Below are positions 1 through 8,091 of a stretch of DNA of 64,000 nucleotides, one piece after another. Location of the stretch: positions 2,294,001-2,358,000 of the forward strand of contig NZ_CP060040.1 of NCBI RefSeq assembly GCF_014211915.1, given 5' to 3'. The position numbers were made by a program, and so were the translations under genes. Positions within the stretch are counted from its first letter, which is position 1. Each line of letters starts with the position of its first letter. The notes below the pieces were generated by a model, which saw only the letters and a program-made list of their open reading frames with translations, did not search any database and was not told the DNA's origin. The DNA is from Burkholderia cenocepacia. Lineage in GTDB: Bacteria > Pseudomonadota > Gammaproteobacteria > Burkholderiales > Burkholderiaceae.

Positions 1-153
1 GTCAATCGCCTGAAGTTTGCCGAGCTGAAATACGTGACGCGTTCGCGAGCGGCCGCGCAGTCGCTCGCCGAAAACTACGTCGGTTTGCCGTTCGACGACG
101 CGACGGCCCCCGAGGGAACCCGCCTTGACAATGCGCTGTGCGCGACTCTATGA
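1..153 (+). CDS. 3' end of an unidentified gene
   Basis: Frame 1 is open from the window edge to a TGA at 151-153 and encodes about 50 residues ending DNALCATL. Third codon positions are mostly G or C, as in the neighbouring genes, so it is probably the true C-terminus of a protein that starts outside the window. I do not recognise the family. The last codons overlap the -35 and -10 boxes of the putative pca promoter, so either this gene ends inside the promoter or one of the two calls is wrong. Confidence 0.4.
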   Translation, partial: VNRLKFAELKYVTRSRAAAQSLAENYVGLPFDDATAPEGTRLDNALCATL

Positions 154-154
154 T
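125..154 (+). promoter_or_regulatory. sigma70-type promoter of the pca operon
   Basis: TTGACA at 125-130 and TATGAT at 149-154 are separated by 18 bases, close to the sigma70 consensus. Transcription would start near 161, about 137 bases before pcaI, immediately upstream of or inside the inverted repeat at 164-197. It overlaps the 3' end of the upstream reading frame. Confidence 0.55.
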
Positions 155-163
155 CGGCTCATC

Positions 164-197
164 GTTCGCTAATCGAATCTAGGTTCGAATAGCGAAC
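164..197. promoter_or_regulatory. inverted repeat, putative Pca-regulator operator
   Basis: GTTCGCTAATCGAA (164-177) and TTCGAATAGCGAAC (184-197) are inverted copies that pair at 13 of 14 positions around a 6-base spacer. The left arm resembles the GTTCGATAATCGCAC-type site known for IclR-family Pca regulators such as PcaR of Pseudomonas. The site sits between the promoter and pcaI. Binding by an IclR-type Pca regulator is inferred; no such regulator gene is visible in the window. Confidence 0.55.
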
Positions 198-297
198 AAA
201 AGCCGAGGGTCGGCGACGGCCTCCGGCGCGGCACGCGACACGCGCGTGTCCCCTCGACAGGCCGCGCACGAGCCGCGGGTTCGCATCAGGAAGAGAC

Positions 298-1014
298 ATG
301 GTCAACAAGATTTTCGAATCGCTTCAGTCGGCGGTTGCCGACGTCCACGATGGCGCGACAATCATGATCGGCGGCTTCGGCACGGCCGGCATGCCGTCCG
401 AGCTGATCGACGCGCTGATCGAACAGGGCGCGCGCGACCTGACGATCGTCAACAACAACGCGGGCAACGGCGAGACGGGTCTCGCAGCGCTGCTGAAGGC
501 GAAAAAGGTGCGCAAGATCATCTGTTCGTTCCCGCGCCAGAGCGACTCGCAGGTGTTCGACGCGCTGTACCGCGCGGGCGAGATCGAGCTGGAGCTCGTG
601 CCGCAGGGCAACCTCGCCGAGCGCATCCGCGCGGCGGGCGCCGGCATCGGCGGCTTTTTCACGCCGACCGGCTACGGCACCAAGCTCGCCGAAGGCAAGG
701 AAACGCGCGTGATCGACGGCAAGCCGTATGTGTTCGAGACGCCGATCCACGCCGATTTCGCGCTGGTGAAGGCGTACAAGGGCGATCGCTGGGGCAATCT
801 CGTGTATCGCAAGACCGCGCGCAACTTCGGGCCGATCATGGCCAGCGCCGCGAAGGTCGCGATCGTCCAGGTGTCGGAAGTCGTGCCGCTCGGCGGGCTG
901 AACCCGGAACACATCGTGACGCCGGGCATTTTCGTGCAGCGCATCGTCGAGGTGCCGCAGGCCGCGCACGCGACCGAGCTGGCCGCCGAGCACGCTGCAT
1001 CGCAAGCCGCCTGA
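298..1014 (+). CDS. pcaI: 3-oxoadipate CoA-transferase subunit A
   Basis: The 238-residue alpha subunit of the succinyl-CoA:3-oxoadipate CoA-transferase, which activates beta-ketoadipate for thiolysis to succinyl-CoA and acetyl-CoA. The sequence is a full-length family I CoA-transferase alpha chain: an N-terminal MIGGFGTAGMP glycine-rich segment, the IVNNNAGNGETG stretch near residues 50-62, and GGFFTPTGYGT near 120. The ATG follows an AGGAAGAG ribosome site. It is the first gene of the operon, with pcaJ 20 bases downstream. Because the partner subunit is frameshifted here, the enzyme would not form if that lesion is real. Confidence 0.95.
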   Translation: MVNKIFESLQSAVADVHDGATIMIGGFGTAGMPSELIDALIEQGARDLTIVNNNAGNGETGLAALLKAKKVRKIICSFPRQSDSQVFDALYRAGEIELELVPQGNLAERIRAAGAGIGGFFTPTGYGTKLAEGKETRVIDGKPYVFETPIHADFALVKAYKGDRWGNLVYRKTARNFGPIMASAAKVAIVQVSEVVPLGGLNPEHIVTPGIFVQRIVEVPQAAHATELAAEHAASQAA

Positions 1015-1034
1015 CCCACCTGGAGCAAACCGAC

Positions 1035-1690
1035 ATGAAACGACTGACTCGCGATGAAATGGCCAAGCGCGTCGCCCAGGACATCCCGAAGGCGCGTACG
1101 TGAACCTCGGCATCGGCGTGCCGACGCTTGTGGCGAACCACCTCGACCCGAGCAAGGAGATCTTCCTGCACAGCGAGAACGGCCTGCTCGGCATGGGCCC
1201 GGCGCCCGCGCCCGGCGAGGAAGACGACGAACTGATCAACGCCGGCAAGCAGCACGTGACGCTGCTCACCGGCGGCGCGTATTTCCACCACTCGGATTCG
1301 TTCGCGATGATGCGCGGCGGCCACCTCGACTACTGCGTGCTCGGTGCGTTCCAGGTGTCGGCGAACGGCGACCTCGCGAACTGGCATACGGGCGCGCCCG
1401 ATGCGATTCCGGCCGTCGGCGGCGCGATGGACCTCGCGATCGGCGCGAAGCAGGTGTTCGTGATGATGGAGCACCTGACGAAGCAGGGCGAGAGCAAGAT
1501 CGTCGCGCAGTGCTCGTATCCGGTCACCGGCGTGCAATGCGTGAGCCGCATCTATACGGATCTCGCCGTGCTCGACGTGACGGCCGACGGCCTCGCGGTG
1601 AGCGAGATCTTCACCGACCTGTCGTTCGACGAGCTGCAGAAGCTGACCGGCGTGCCGCTGATCGACGCGACGCAAAAGGCCGCCGCCTGA
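1035..1690 (+). pseudogene. pcaJ: 3-oxoadipate CoA-transferase subunit B, frameshifted
   Basis: Beta subunit of the 3-oxoadipate CoA-transferase, carrying the catalytic glutamate in the SENG motif (HSENGLLGMG). Reading starts at ATG 1035 with MKRLTRDEMAKRVAQDIP, then meets TGA at 1101-1103. From 1100 the next frame gives the rest of the protein without interruption to 1690. The family sequence at the junction is DIPEGAYVNLGIG, which requires CCG GAA GGC; the window has CCGAAGGC, so one G is missing near 1088-1089. With it restored the protein is about 218 residues, normal length. Either a real inactivating deletion or a sequencing error; the intact downstream half has no ribosome site of its own. 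Confidence 0.9.
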
Positions 1691-1778
1691 ACGGCAAGCA
1701 TGCCGGTGCGCGCATTCGAGCGCACGCCGGCACGCTTGGGTAGACAATAGGCGCACGCCGTTTCCCCATTCCGATGCC

Positions 1779-3137
1779 ATGCTCGAAGACAGCGCCCGCC
1801 TGACCTCCCTGATTTGCGGCACCGAGCCGCTCAACCGGATCTGGTCGCCCCGCGCGACGATCCAGCGGATGCTCGACGTCGAGGCCGCCCTCGCGCGCGC
1901 GCTCGCCGCGCAGCAGGTGATTCCCGCCGCCGCGGTCGCGCCGATCGAACGTGCGTGCGACGCCGGTCGGCTCGACGCCGAGGCCCTCGCGCACGGCGCG
2001 GCGCTCGGCGGCAATCTCGCGATTCCGCTCGTCAAGCAACTCACCGCGCAAGTGAAGGCCGACGACCCCGAGGCCGCGAAGTTCGTGCACTGGGGCGCGA
2101 CGAGCCAGGACATCATCGATACCGCGACCGTGCTGCAGTTGCGCGACACGCTCGACGTGCTCGAGCCGCTGCTCGACGAAGCCTGTGCATCGCTCGCGGC
2201 GCTCGCGCGCACCCATCGCGCGACGCCGATGATCGGCCGCACGTGGCTGCAACAAGCGCTGCCGATCACGCTCGGCCTCAAATTCGCCCAATGGCTCGAT
2301 GCGCTGCTGCGCCATCGCGCGCGTTTTGCCGAGCTGCGCGAGCGCGCGCTCGTGCTGCAGTTCGGCGGCGCGGCCGGCACGCTCGCGAGCCTGCGCGAGC
2401 ATGCGGCCGGCGTGAGCGCCGCGCTCGCGGCCGACCTGAAGCTCGCGCTGCCGGCCGTACCGTGGCATACGCAGCGCGACCGCATCGCGGAAGCCGCGTC
2501 GTGCTTCGGGATGCTGACCGGCACGCTCGGCAAGATCGCGCGCGACGTGTCGCTGCAGATGCAGACCGAAGTCGGCGAGCTCGGCGAACCGGCGGCTGCC
2601 GGCAAGGGTGGCTCGTCGACGATGCCGCACAAGCGCAACCCGGTCGGCTGCGCGGCCGTGCTGACGGCCGCCGTGCGTGCGCCAAACCTCGTCGCGACCG
2701 TGTTCGCGGGGATGGTGCAGGAGCATGAGCGCGCACTCGGCGGCTGGCAGGCCGAATGGGATGCGTTGCCCGATCTCGCGCGCCTGACCGGCGGCGCGCT
2801 CGCGCAGATCGCGCAGATCGTCGCGGGCCTCGACGTGAACACCGACCGCCTCGCCGCGAACCTCGACCTCACGCACGGGCTGATCCTCGGCGAAGCGGTG
2901 ATGCTCGCGCTCGGTGATCGTATCGGCCGGCTTGATGCGCATCACGTCGTCGAGCATGCGTCGAAGGAAGCCGTGCGCACCGGGGCGACGCTGTTCGACG
3001 TACTCGCCGCCGATGCGACCGTGTCGGCGCACCTGTCGCGCGACGCGCTGGCGCGGCTGCTCGATCCCGCACATTACGTCGGCGAGGCGCAGGCCTATGT
3101 CGACGCCGTGCTCGCGCTGCACGCGGGTGCGAAATAA
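1779..3137 (+). CDS. pcaB: 3-carboxy-cis,cis-muconate cycloisomerase
   Basis: Cyclises 3-carboxy-cis,cis-muconate, the product of protocatechuate ring cleavage, to gamma-carboxymuconolactone. The 452-residue protein belongs to the fumarase/aspartase superfamily: the signature GGSSTMPHKRNP lies at residues 277-288, with the conserved TSQDIIDTA segment near residue 110. Length matches bacterial PcaB. It lies 88 bases after pcaJ and 16 bases before pcaD and is presumably co-transcribed. The ring-cleaving dioxygenase genes pcaGH are not in the window. Confidence 0.95.
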   Translation: MLEDSARLTSLICGTEPLNRIWSPRATIQRMLDVEAALARALAAQQVIPAAAVAPIERACDAGRLDAEALAHGAALGGNLAIPLVKQLTAQVKADDPEAAKFVHWGATSQDIIDTATVLQLRDTLDVLEPLLDEACASLAALARTHRATPMIGRTWLQQALPITLGLKFAQWLDALLRHRARFAELRERALVLQFGGAAGTLASLREHAAGVSAALAADLKLALPAVPWHTQRDRIAEAASCFGMLTGTLGKIARDVSLQMQTEVGELGEPAAAGKGGSSTMPHKRNPVGCAAVLTAAVRAPNLVATVFAGMVQEHERALGGWQAEWDALPDLARLTGGALAQIAQIVAGLDVNTDRLAANLDLTHGLILGEAVMLALGDRIGRLDAHHVVEHASKEAVRTGATLFDVLAADATVSAHLSRDALARLLDPAHYVGEAQAYVDAVLALHAGAK

Positions 3138-3153
3138 CCAGGAGAACCTTGAG

Positions 3154-3939
3154 ATGCCTTTCGCCACTGTCAACGGCGTGAAACTGCATTACCGGATCGA
3201 CCGTGCCGCACGCGACGACGCGCCGTGGCTCGTTTTCTCGAACTCGCTCGGCGCCGATCTGCAGATGTGGGCGCCGCAGATCCGCCCGCTCACGCAGCAC
3301 TTCAACATCCTGCGCTACGACACGCGTGGCCACGGCCATTCCGACGCGCCGGCCGGTTCGTACACGATCGAGCAACTGGCGGGTGACGTGATCGGCCTGC
3401 TCGACCACGTCGGCATCGACTGCGCGCATTTCTGCGGCATCTCGATGGGCGGGTTGACGGGCGCCGCGCTCGCCGCGCGCTACCCGTCGCGCATCGTGCG
3501 CGCGGTGCTGTCGAATACCGCCGCGAAGATCGGCTCGCCGGAAGTGTGGGCGCCGCGTGCGCAGAAGGCGCGCGCCGAAGGGATGGCCGCGCTCGCCGAC
3601 GCCGTGCTGCCGCGCTGGTTCACCGACGCATTCGTCGAACGCGAACCGCGCCTGTTCGATGCGATCCGCGATACCTTCGTGCATACCGACAAGGACGGCT
3701 ATGCGGCGAACTGCGACGCGCTCAACGCGGCCGACCTGCGCGAGGAAGTGAAGGGCATCGCGTTGCCGGTGCTCGTCGTGACCGGCGCGAAGGACATGTC
3801 GACGCCGCCCGACCAGGGCCGCGCGCTTGCCGCCGCGATTCCCGGTGCGCTGCACGTCGAATTCGACGCCGCGCACATTTCGAACATCGAGTGCACCAGC
3901 GGTTTCAACCGCGCGTTGCTCGATTTCCTGACTGCGTGA
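3154..3939 (+). CDS. pcaD: 3-oxoadipate enol-lactonase
   Basis: Alpha/beta hydrolase of 261 residues that opens beta-ketoadipate enol-lactone to beta-ketoadipate. The nucleophile elbow GISMGG is at residues 95-100 with Ser97; the acid is likely in VVTGAKDMSTPP and the histidine in DAAHISNIE near the C-terminus. The ATG at 3154 follows CAGGAGAACCTTGAG; a longer in-frame extension upstream overlaps pcaB and lacks a ribosome site. It is separate from pcaC, not fused to it as in some organisms (PcaL). Confidence 0.95.
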   Translation: MPFATVNGVKLHYRIDRAARDDAPWLVFSNSLGADLQMWAPQIRPLTQHFNILRYDTRGHGHSDAPAGSYTIEQLAGDVIGLLDHVGIDCAHFCGISMGGLTGAALAARYPSRIVRAVLSNTAAKIGSPEVWAPRAQKARAEGMAALADAVLPRWFTDAFVEREPRLFDAIRDTFVHTDKDGYAANCDALNAADLREEVKGIALPVLVVTGAKDMSTPPDQGRALAAAIPGALHVEFDAAHISNIECTSGFNRALLDFLTA

Positions 3940-3949
3940 GGCACCGGCG

Positions 3950-4339
3950 ATGGACGACCAGGAACGTTATGAAGCAGGAATGAAGGTGCGCCGCGCGGTG
4001 CTCGGCGACGCGCACGTCGACCGTTCGATCGAGAACCGCACCGAGGTGACCGACGAATTCCAGAATCTGATCACGCGCTATGCATGGGGCGAGATCTGGA
4101 CCCGCGACGGGCTGCCGCGTCATACGCGCAGCCTGCTGACCATCGCGATGATGGTGGCGCTGAACCGCGGCGAGGAATTGGCGCTGCACCTGCGCGCCGC
4201 GCGCAACAATGGCGTGACGCGCGACGAGATCAAGGAAGTGCTGCTGCAGACCGCAATCTATTGCGGCGTGCCGGCCGCGAATTCCGCGTTCCATCTCGCG
4301 GACAAGATCTTCAAGGAACAGGATGGCGCTGCTGGTTAA
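3950..4339 (+). CDS. pcaC: 4-carboxymuconolactone decarboxylase
   Basis: Decarboxylates gamma-carboxymuconolactone to the enol-lactone used by PcaD. The 129-residue protein is the usual length and carries the carboxymuconolactone decarboxylase fold sequence, with ENRTEVTDEFQNLITRYAWGE near the start and LLQTAIYCGVPAANSAFH near residues 100-117, the region containing the family's functional Cys/His residues. It begins 10 bases after pcaD and ends shortly before a hairpin terminator at 4436-4459, which marks the end of the catabolic transcription unit. Confidence 0.95.
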   Translation: MDDQERYEAGMKVRRAVLGDAHVDRSIENRTEVTDEFQNLITRYAWGEIWTRDGLPRHTRSLLTIAMMVALNRGEELALHLRAARNNGVTRDEIKEVLLQTAIYCGVPAANSAFHLADKIFKEQDGAAG

Positions 4340-4435
4340 GCGCCGGCAGTGATCCGATCGCGCGGCCCGCTGATGCTGGCGAGCCGTGACGATCAGCGAG
4401 CGCACCGGCAGCGAATCGGTGTGTGAACGAAGGAA

Positions 4436-4459
4436 AGGCGCGGCCATGAGGCCGCGCTT
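4436..4459 (+). terminator. rho-independent terminator after pcaC
   Basis: GCGCGGCC (4438-4445) and GGCCGCGC (4450-4457) form a perfect 8-bp stem around a four-base ATGA loop, extended by A-T and G-T pairs, followed by TTCTT. It would separate pcaIJBDC from the transporter gene. Confidence 0.7.
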
Positions 4460-4532
4460 CTTGCATATATCAATGTTGGATGCGACCGATCGAGCGCTGA
4501 CGCGCCCACTTCGGCCGACAAGGAGACTAGCG

Positions 4533-5891
4533 ATGAATCGCACACCCGTGGTCGATGTCCAGACCTTCATCAACGAGCAGCCGTTCGGCGGCTTTCAGTG
4601 GCTCGTGTTCCTCATGTGTTTCGTGATCGTGCTGCTCGACGGCTTCGATACGGCCGCGATCGGCTTCATCGCACCGTCGTTGCTGGGCGAATGGAACCTC
4701 ACCAAGCCCGATCTCGCGCCCGTGTTGAGCGCCGCGCTGTTCGGCCTCGCGTGCGGCGCGCTCGTGTCGGGCCCGCTGTCCGACCGCCTCGGCCGCCGCT
4801 CGCTGCTGCTCGGCTCGGTGTTCCTGTTCGGCGTCGCGTGCCTGATGTCGGCGTTCTCGAACACGATCGGACACCTGACCATCCTGCGCTTCATCACGGG
4901 CGTCGGGCTCGGCGCGGCGATGCCGAACGCGGTCACGATGATGGGCGAATTCTGCCCGGACAAGCGTCGCGCGACCGTGATCAACCTGATGTTCTGCGGC
5001 TTCCCGCTGGGCGCCGCGTTCGGCGGTTTCCTCGCTGCGTGGATGATTCCGCATTTCGGCTGGCGCAGCGTGCTGATGCTGGGCGGCGTGACGCCGCTGC
5101 TGCTCGGCGTGTTGTTGCTGCTGAAGATGCCGGAATCGGTGCGCTTCATGGTCGCGAGCGGCCAGTCCATCGACAAGATCCGCGCCACGCTCGCGCGCAT
5201 CTCGCGCGACGCGCTGAACGCCGGCTCGTTCGCATTGACCGAAGCCGCGCCGCAGACGGGCGGCAAGGGCCTCGGCGTCGTGCTGTCGCGTTCGTACATC
5301 GTCGGCTCGGTGATGCTGTGGCTCGCGTACTTCATGGGCCTCGTGATCTTCTACGCGTCGATCAACTGGATGCCGATTCTGCTGAAAGATGCGGGGCTGA
5401 CGCCGAAGAGCGCGACGCTGATCTCCGCGCTGTTCCCGCTCGGCGGCGTGGGCGCCGTGCTGTGCGGCGTGCTGATGGACCGCTTCAACGCGAACCGCGT
5501 GATCGCCGTGTGCTATGCATTGACGGCGGTGAGCGTGTATGCGATCGGGCAGGCGGCCGGCAACGTCGGCTTGCTGGTGCTGGTCGTGTTCGTGGCCGGC
5601 GTGCTGATGAATACCGCGCAATCGTCGATGCCGGCGCTGGCCGCCGCGTTCTATCCGACCGAAGGGCGCGGCACGGGTGTCGCGTGGATGCTCGGCGTCG
5701 GCCGTTTCGGCGGGATCGCCGGGTCGTTCCTCGTCGCCGAACTGACGCGCCGGCACTTCTCGTTTGCGGGTGTGTTCGCGACGATTGCCGTCGCGGGCGT
5801 GCTCGCGTGTGTCGCGCTGTTGATCAAACAAATGGCGCGGCCGCATGGCGTGGCGCACCCGGCAGGCAAGATCGAGTCGCTCGGGCATTGA
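4533..5891 (+). CDS. pcaK: aromatic acid:H+ symporter, PcaK-type MFS transporter
   Basis: A 452-residue major facilitator protein of the aromatic acid:H+ symporter family, expected to import protocatechuate or 4-hydroxybenzoate. It shows about 12 hydrophobic segments, the family's first-helix sequence VLLDGFDTAAIGFIAPSL with the essential Asp, and the loop motif GPLSDRLGRRSLLLG between helices 2 and 3. The ATG at 4533 follows AAGGAG; longer upstream starts run through the terminator and are unlikely. Position behind the pca genes supports the pcaK assignment, but the exact substrate cannot be read from the sequence. Confidence 0.85.
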   Translation: MNRTPVVDVQTFINEQPFGGFQWLVFLMCFVIVLLDGFDTAAIGFIAPSLLGEWNLTKPDLAPVLSAALFGLACGALVSGPLSDRLGRRSLLLGSVFLFGVACLMSAFSNTIGHLTILRFITGVGLGAAMPNAVTMMGEFCPDKRRATVINLMFCGFPLGAAFGGFLAAWMIPHFGWRSVLMLGGVTPLLLGVLLLLKMPESVRFMVASGQSIDKIRATLARISRDALNAGSFALTEAAPQTGGKGLGVVLSRSYIVGSVMLWLAYFMGLVIFYASINWMPILLKDAGLTPKSATLISALFPLGGVGAVLCGVLMDRFNANRVIAVCYALTAVSVYAIGQAAGNVGLLVLVVFVAGVLMNTAQSSMPALAAAFYPTEGRGTGVAWMLGVGRFGGIAGSFLVAELTRRHFSFAGVFATIAVAGVLACVALLIKQMARPHGVAHPAGKIESLGH

Positions 5892-5980
5892 GCGACGGGC
5901 GGGCCGGTGCGTGGCGCCGGCCCTGTGCAGGATCGATTCAGGCCGGTCGCGAGCGGAGCGACCGGCGCACGACAGCAGAC

Positions 5981-6000
5981 CGGGCCGCTTTCGCGGCCCG
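5981..6000. terminator. hairpin between converging genes
   Basis: CGGGCCGC (5981-5988) and GCGGCCCG (5993-6000) form a perfect 8-bp stem with a TTTC loop in the gap between the transporter gene and the convergent small gene. No good T-run follows on either strand, so termination is only likely. Confidence 0.45.
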
Positions 6001-6023
6001 TCGACATTTCGGCCGTCGTACCG

Positions 6024-6272
6024 TTATTCCTCCGCGTCGTGTTCCTTGACGAAGTTGCGCAGATACGCGCGCAGCGCGGCTTCCCGGCCGCGATGATCGT
6101 CGTGGTTCGCGGCGCCCATGCCTTCCTCGTCGCCGAACAGCGTCGGCGGCGCGCAGTAAGTGCCGACTTCGATGTTCTCGCGCAGCACGCGGATATCGTG
6201 CGTGAGCGGGTGATATTCGGCGATCCAGTGCATGCCTTCGATGTGCTCGCCCGCTCTCAGCATTGGCTTCAT
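6024..6272 (-). CDS. small hypothetical protein
   Basis: An 82-residue soluble, acidic, His-rich protein starting MKPMLRAGEH and ending NFVKEHDAEE, with HWIAEYHPLTHDIRVLREN in the middle. The start at 6272 is preceded by GGAGA six bases upstream, and third positions are GC-rich, so it is probably a real gene. I do not recognise the family. It converges with the PcaK-type gene and lies just downstream of the LysE gene on the same strand, about 110 bases apart. Confidence 0.6.
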   Translation of the reverse strand: MKPMLRAGEHIEGMHWIAEYHPLTHDIRVLRENIEVGTYCAPPTLFGDEEGMGAANHDDHRGREAALRAYLRNFVKEHDAEE

Positions 6273-6380
6273 CAGCAATCTCCATGCAGAGCAGCGGTGC
6301 AACCGCCGAAGCGGCTGCACGCGCCCGTATCGAAAGGGTACGCCTGCATCACGTGAAGCTCAACGGGCACTTGTGAGCGC

Positions 6381-6998
6381 TCACTGCGGCAGCAAATGGG
6401 CGACGAGCGGATACAGCGACAGGATCAGCAGCACGGCCATCGTCACGTTGAAGACGCGCAGCGCGCGGGGATTCGACAGGAAGCGGCGCAGGCCGAGGCC
6501 GAACGCGGCCCACAGGCAGATGCACGGGAAGCCGATCAGGACGAACACGACGGACATCCATGCGGCGTTCATCCCGTAATCGGCGGACAGCCGGATCGTC
6601 GTCGCGGCGGTCAACACCATCATCCACGCCTTCGGATTGACCCACTGAAACGCGGCGGCCTCGATGAACGTCATCGGCCGCGGCTTGGCGCCGTGCGCCT
6701 TCACTTCGCCCGACGTGCCGATGCGCCACGCGAGGTACAACAGGTACGCGACGCTCGCGGCTTCGAGGATCGTGTACAGCAGCGGCAGGCGCTTGAACGC
6801 TTCGCCGAGGCCGAAGCCGACGCACAGCATCAGGATCGCGACGCCGATGCTGATGCCGAACAGGTGCGGCATCGTGCGGCGGAAACCGAAGTTGACACCT
6901 GAGGCGAGCAACATCGTGTTGTTCGGGCCGGGCGTGATCGACGTGACGAGCGCGAACAGCATGCCGGCGGGCAGCGCGCTGAGGGTGAGGAATTCCAT
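6381..6998 (-). CDS. LysE/RhtB family amino acid exporter
   Basis: A 205-residue inner-membrane protein with six hydrophobic segments and the LysE-family N-terminus: LVTSITPGPNNTMLLASG with the conserved PGPN motif, and QWVNPKAWMM near residue 117. Family members export lysine, threonine, homoserine or other small amino acids; the substrate here is unknown. The ATG at 6998 follows GGAGAATCCGCG. A palindrome at 7055-7073 lies just upstream. In Burkholderia such genes often stand beside a MocR/GntR-type regulator, but none is present here. Confidence 0.9.
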   Translation of the reverse strand: MEFLTLSALPAGMLFALVTSITPGPNNTMLLASGVNFGFRRTMPHLFGISIGVAILMLCVGFGLGEAFKRLPLLYTILEAASVAYLLYLAWRIGTSGEVKAHGAKPRPMTFIEAAAFQWVNPKAWMMVLTAATTIRLSADYGMNAAWMSVVFVLIGFPCICLWAAFGLGLRRFLSNPRALRVFNVTMAVLLILSLYPLVAHLLPQ

Positions 6999-7054
6999 CG
7001 CGGATTCTCCATTCGGTTCGAGGCTGGGATGGAGATCAGTGTAGCGACGGTTTT

Positions 7055-7073
7055 CTGTACAGTACCGGTACAG
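7055..7073. promoter_or_regulatory. palindromic operator-like site upstream of lysE
   Basis: CTGTAC (7055-7060) and GTACAG (7068-7073) form an inverted repeat, with the perfect palindrome GTACCGGTAC (7062-7071) overlapping it. Position about 60 bases upstream of the exporter start suits an operator. The GTAC half-sites resemble those of GntR/MocR regulators; this is inference. Confidence 0.45.
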
Positions 7074-8091
7074 TTGTGTTGTCGATTGCCGGTACGGGGA
7101 TGTTGAATCCCTTTGTGTGTACGAAAGGGGGGCGCGCAGCAGGGATACTTCCTCTTCATTTGGGACGGACATCTCTACATTTTCGGCGCGTTGCGACACG
7201 CGTCCGGCCTATCCACGCACACCCGCATTCAGAAAGGTGGGCAATTTGCCTATCAAATTGTAAGAAATGATGCCCGGATGAGCTCGATATTGGGCTTATT
7301 CAAAGCCGCATCGACGAGGGGTATTTTCAAAATTTGGGAGAAGCTGAATATTCTATTTTCTAGGCGGGCGTTAAACCTGATGTTTTTACGAGGTGCGCAA
7401 TTCCTTGAGTATCGAATGATGTCGATTGGTAATTGTAAAAATGCGAGCTGTATGTGCGTTTCCAAATTGAAAGCACGACAGAGGCGTCCGGCAAAGTAGA
7501 CGTATGGGAAGGGACTGTTATGGATGGCTAGTGAAATTCTTCTTGCGCTACTTAAATTTGTTAACTTAGGATTGAGACTCGTCGAATCAGGAATGCTTAT
7601 ATCCAGAACGGGAAATCTTTCAAATTCCTTTGGCTTGGCCGCCGCGAGAAATGGTCTTGCACGGACGTAATAGCTCGCATGAATCACGATCGGACGGGGA
7701 GCGGGAACTGTCGTTTTCGCATGCTGAAGCGAAAGCCAATAAATTTCTGCGAAATATTTAATCGATGCCTCTCCATGTTCGTGAGTAGGCTGAGCAGAGT
7801 TGCGTCCATATTTCTTTGTTGGGCGGTACTGTGGCTTAGGCTTTCTGCATCGCGTAACTATATCGACGATATGGCTCGATGGGATATTTCAGATGTCAGT
7901 TTGTGTATGTCCCGTGATCGATGCTTTCATGGTTTGATGGATTTGCAGTTTGCAGTGTTGTATGGGCCGTATTCCGGTTGAGTGTAGTGTCGATGGTTTT
8001 CTATCCGGCGCTCGGATCATGGGTCGTGTTGAATTCATGAGCGTAACGATACGTTGATCGCATTTCGTTGGTCTAGAGAGGGCTGAATAAA
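7074..8091. other. low-GC stretch with no convincing gene
   Basis: About 1 kb, visibly AT-rich (roughly 45% GC by eye) against 65-70% around it. Short open frames on both strands (7253-7687 minus, 7679-7981 plus, 7113-7499 plus) have Arg/Ser-rich, low-complexity translations, no ribosome sites and no recognisable motif. I read it as acquired or decayed DNA that may contain the promoter of the cluster starting at 8092. No transposase, integrase or flanking repeat was found. Confidence 0.5.

Noticed and set aside
836..2872. Long minus-strand open frame of 678 codons opposite pcaI-pcaB
   Set aside because: Arg/Ala/Ser/Cys-rich translation without any motif, produced by the GC-rich third positions of the sense genes; pcaI and pcaB on the plus strand are full length.
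4527..5888. 453-codon minus-strand frame opposite the PcaK-type gene
   Set aside because: His/Arg/Gln-rich shadow of the transporter gene; no hydrophobic pattern, ribosome site or family similarity.
7253..7687. 144-codon minus-strand frame in the low-GC stretch
   Set aside because: No ribosome site or recognisable fold; composition looks random. Kept only as part of the intergenic description.
7679..7981. 100-codon plus-strand frame in the low-GC stretch
   Set aside because: Cys/Arg/Ser-rich with no motif and no ribosome site; one hydrophobic stretch is too little support.
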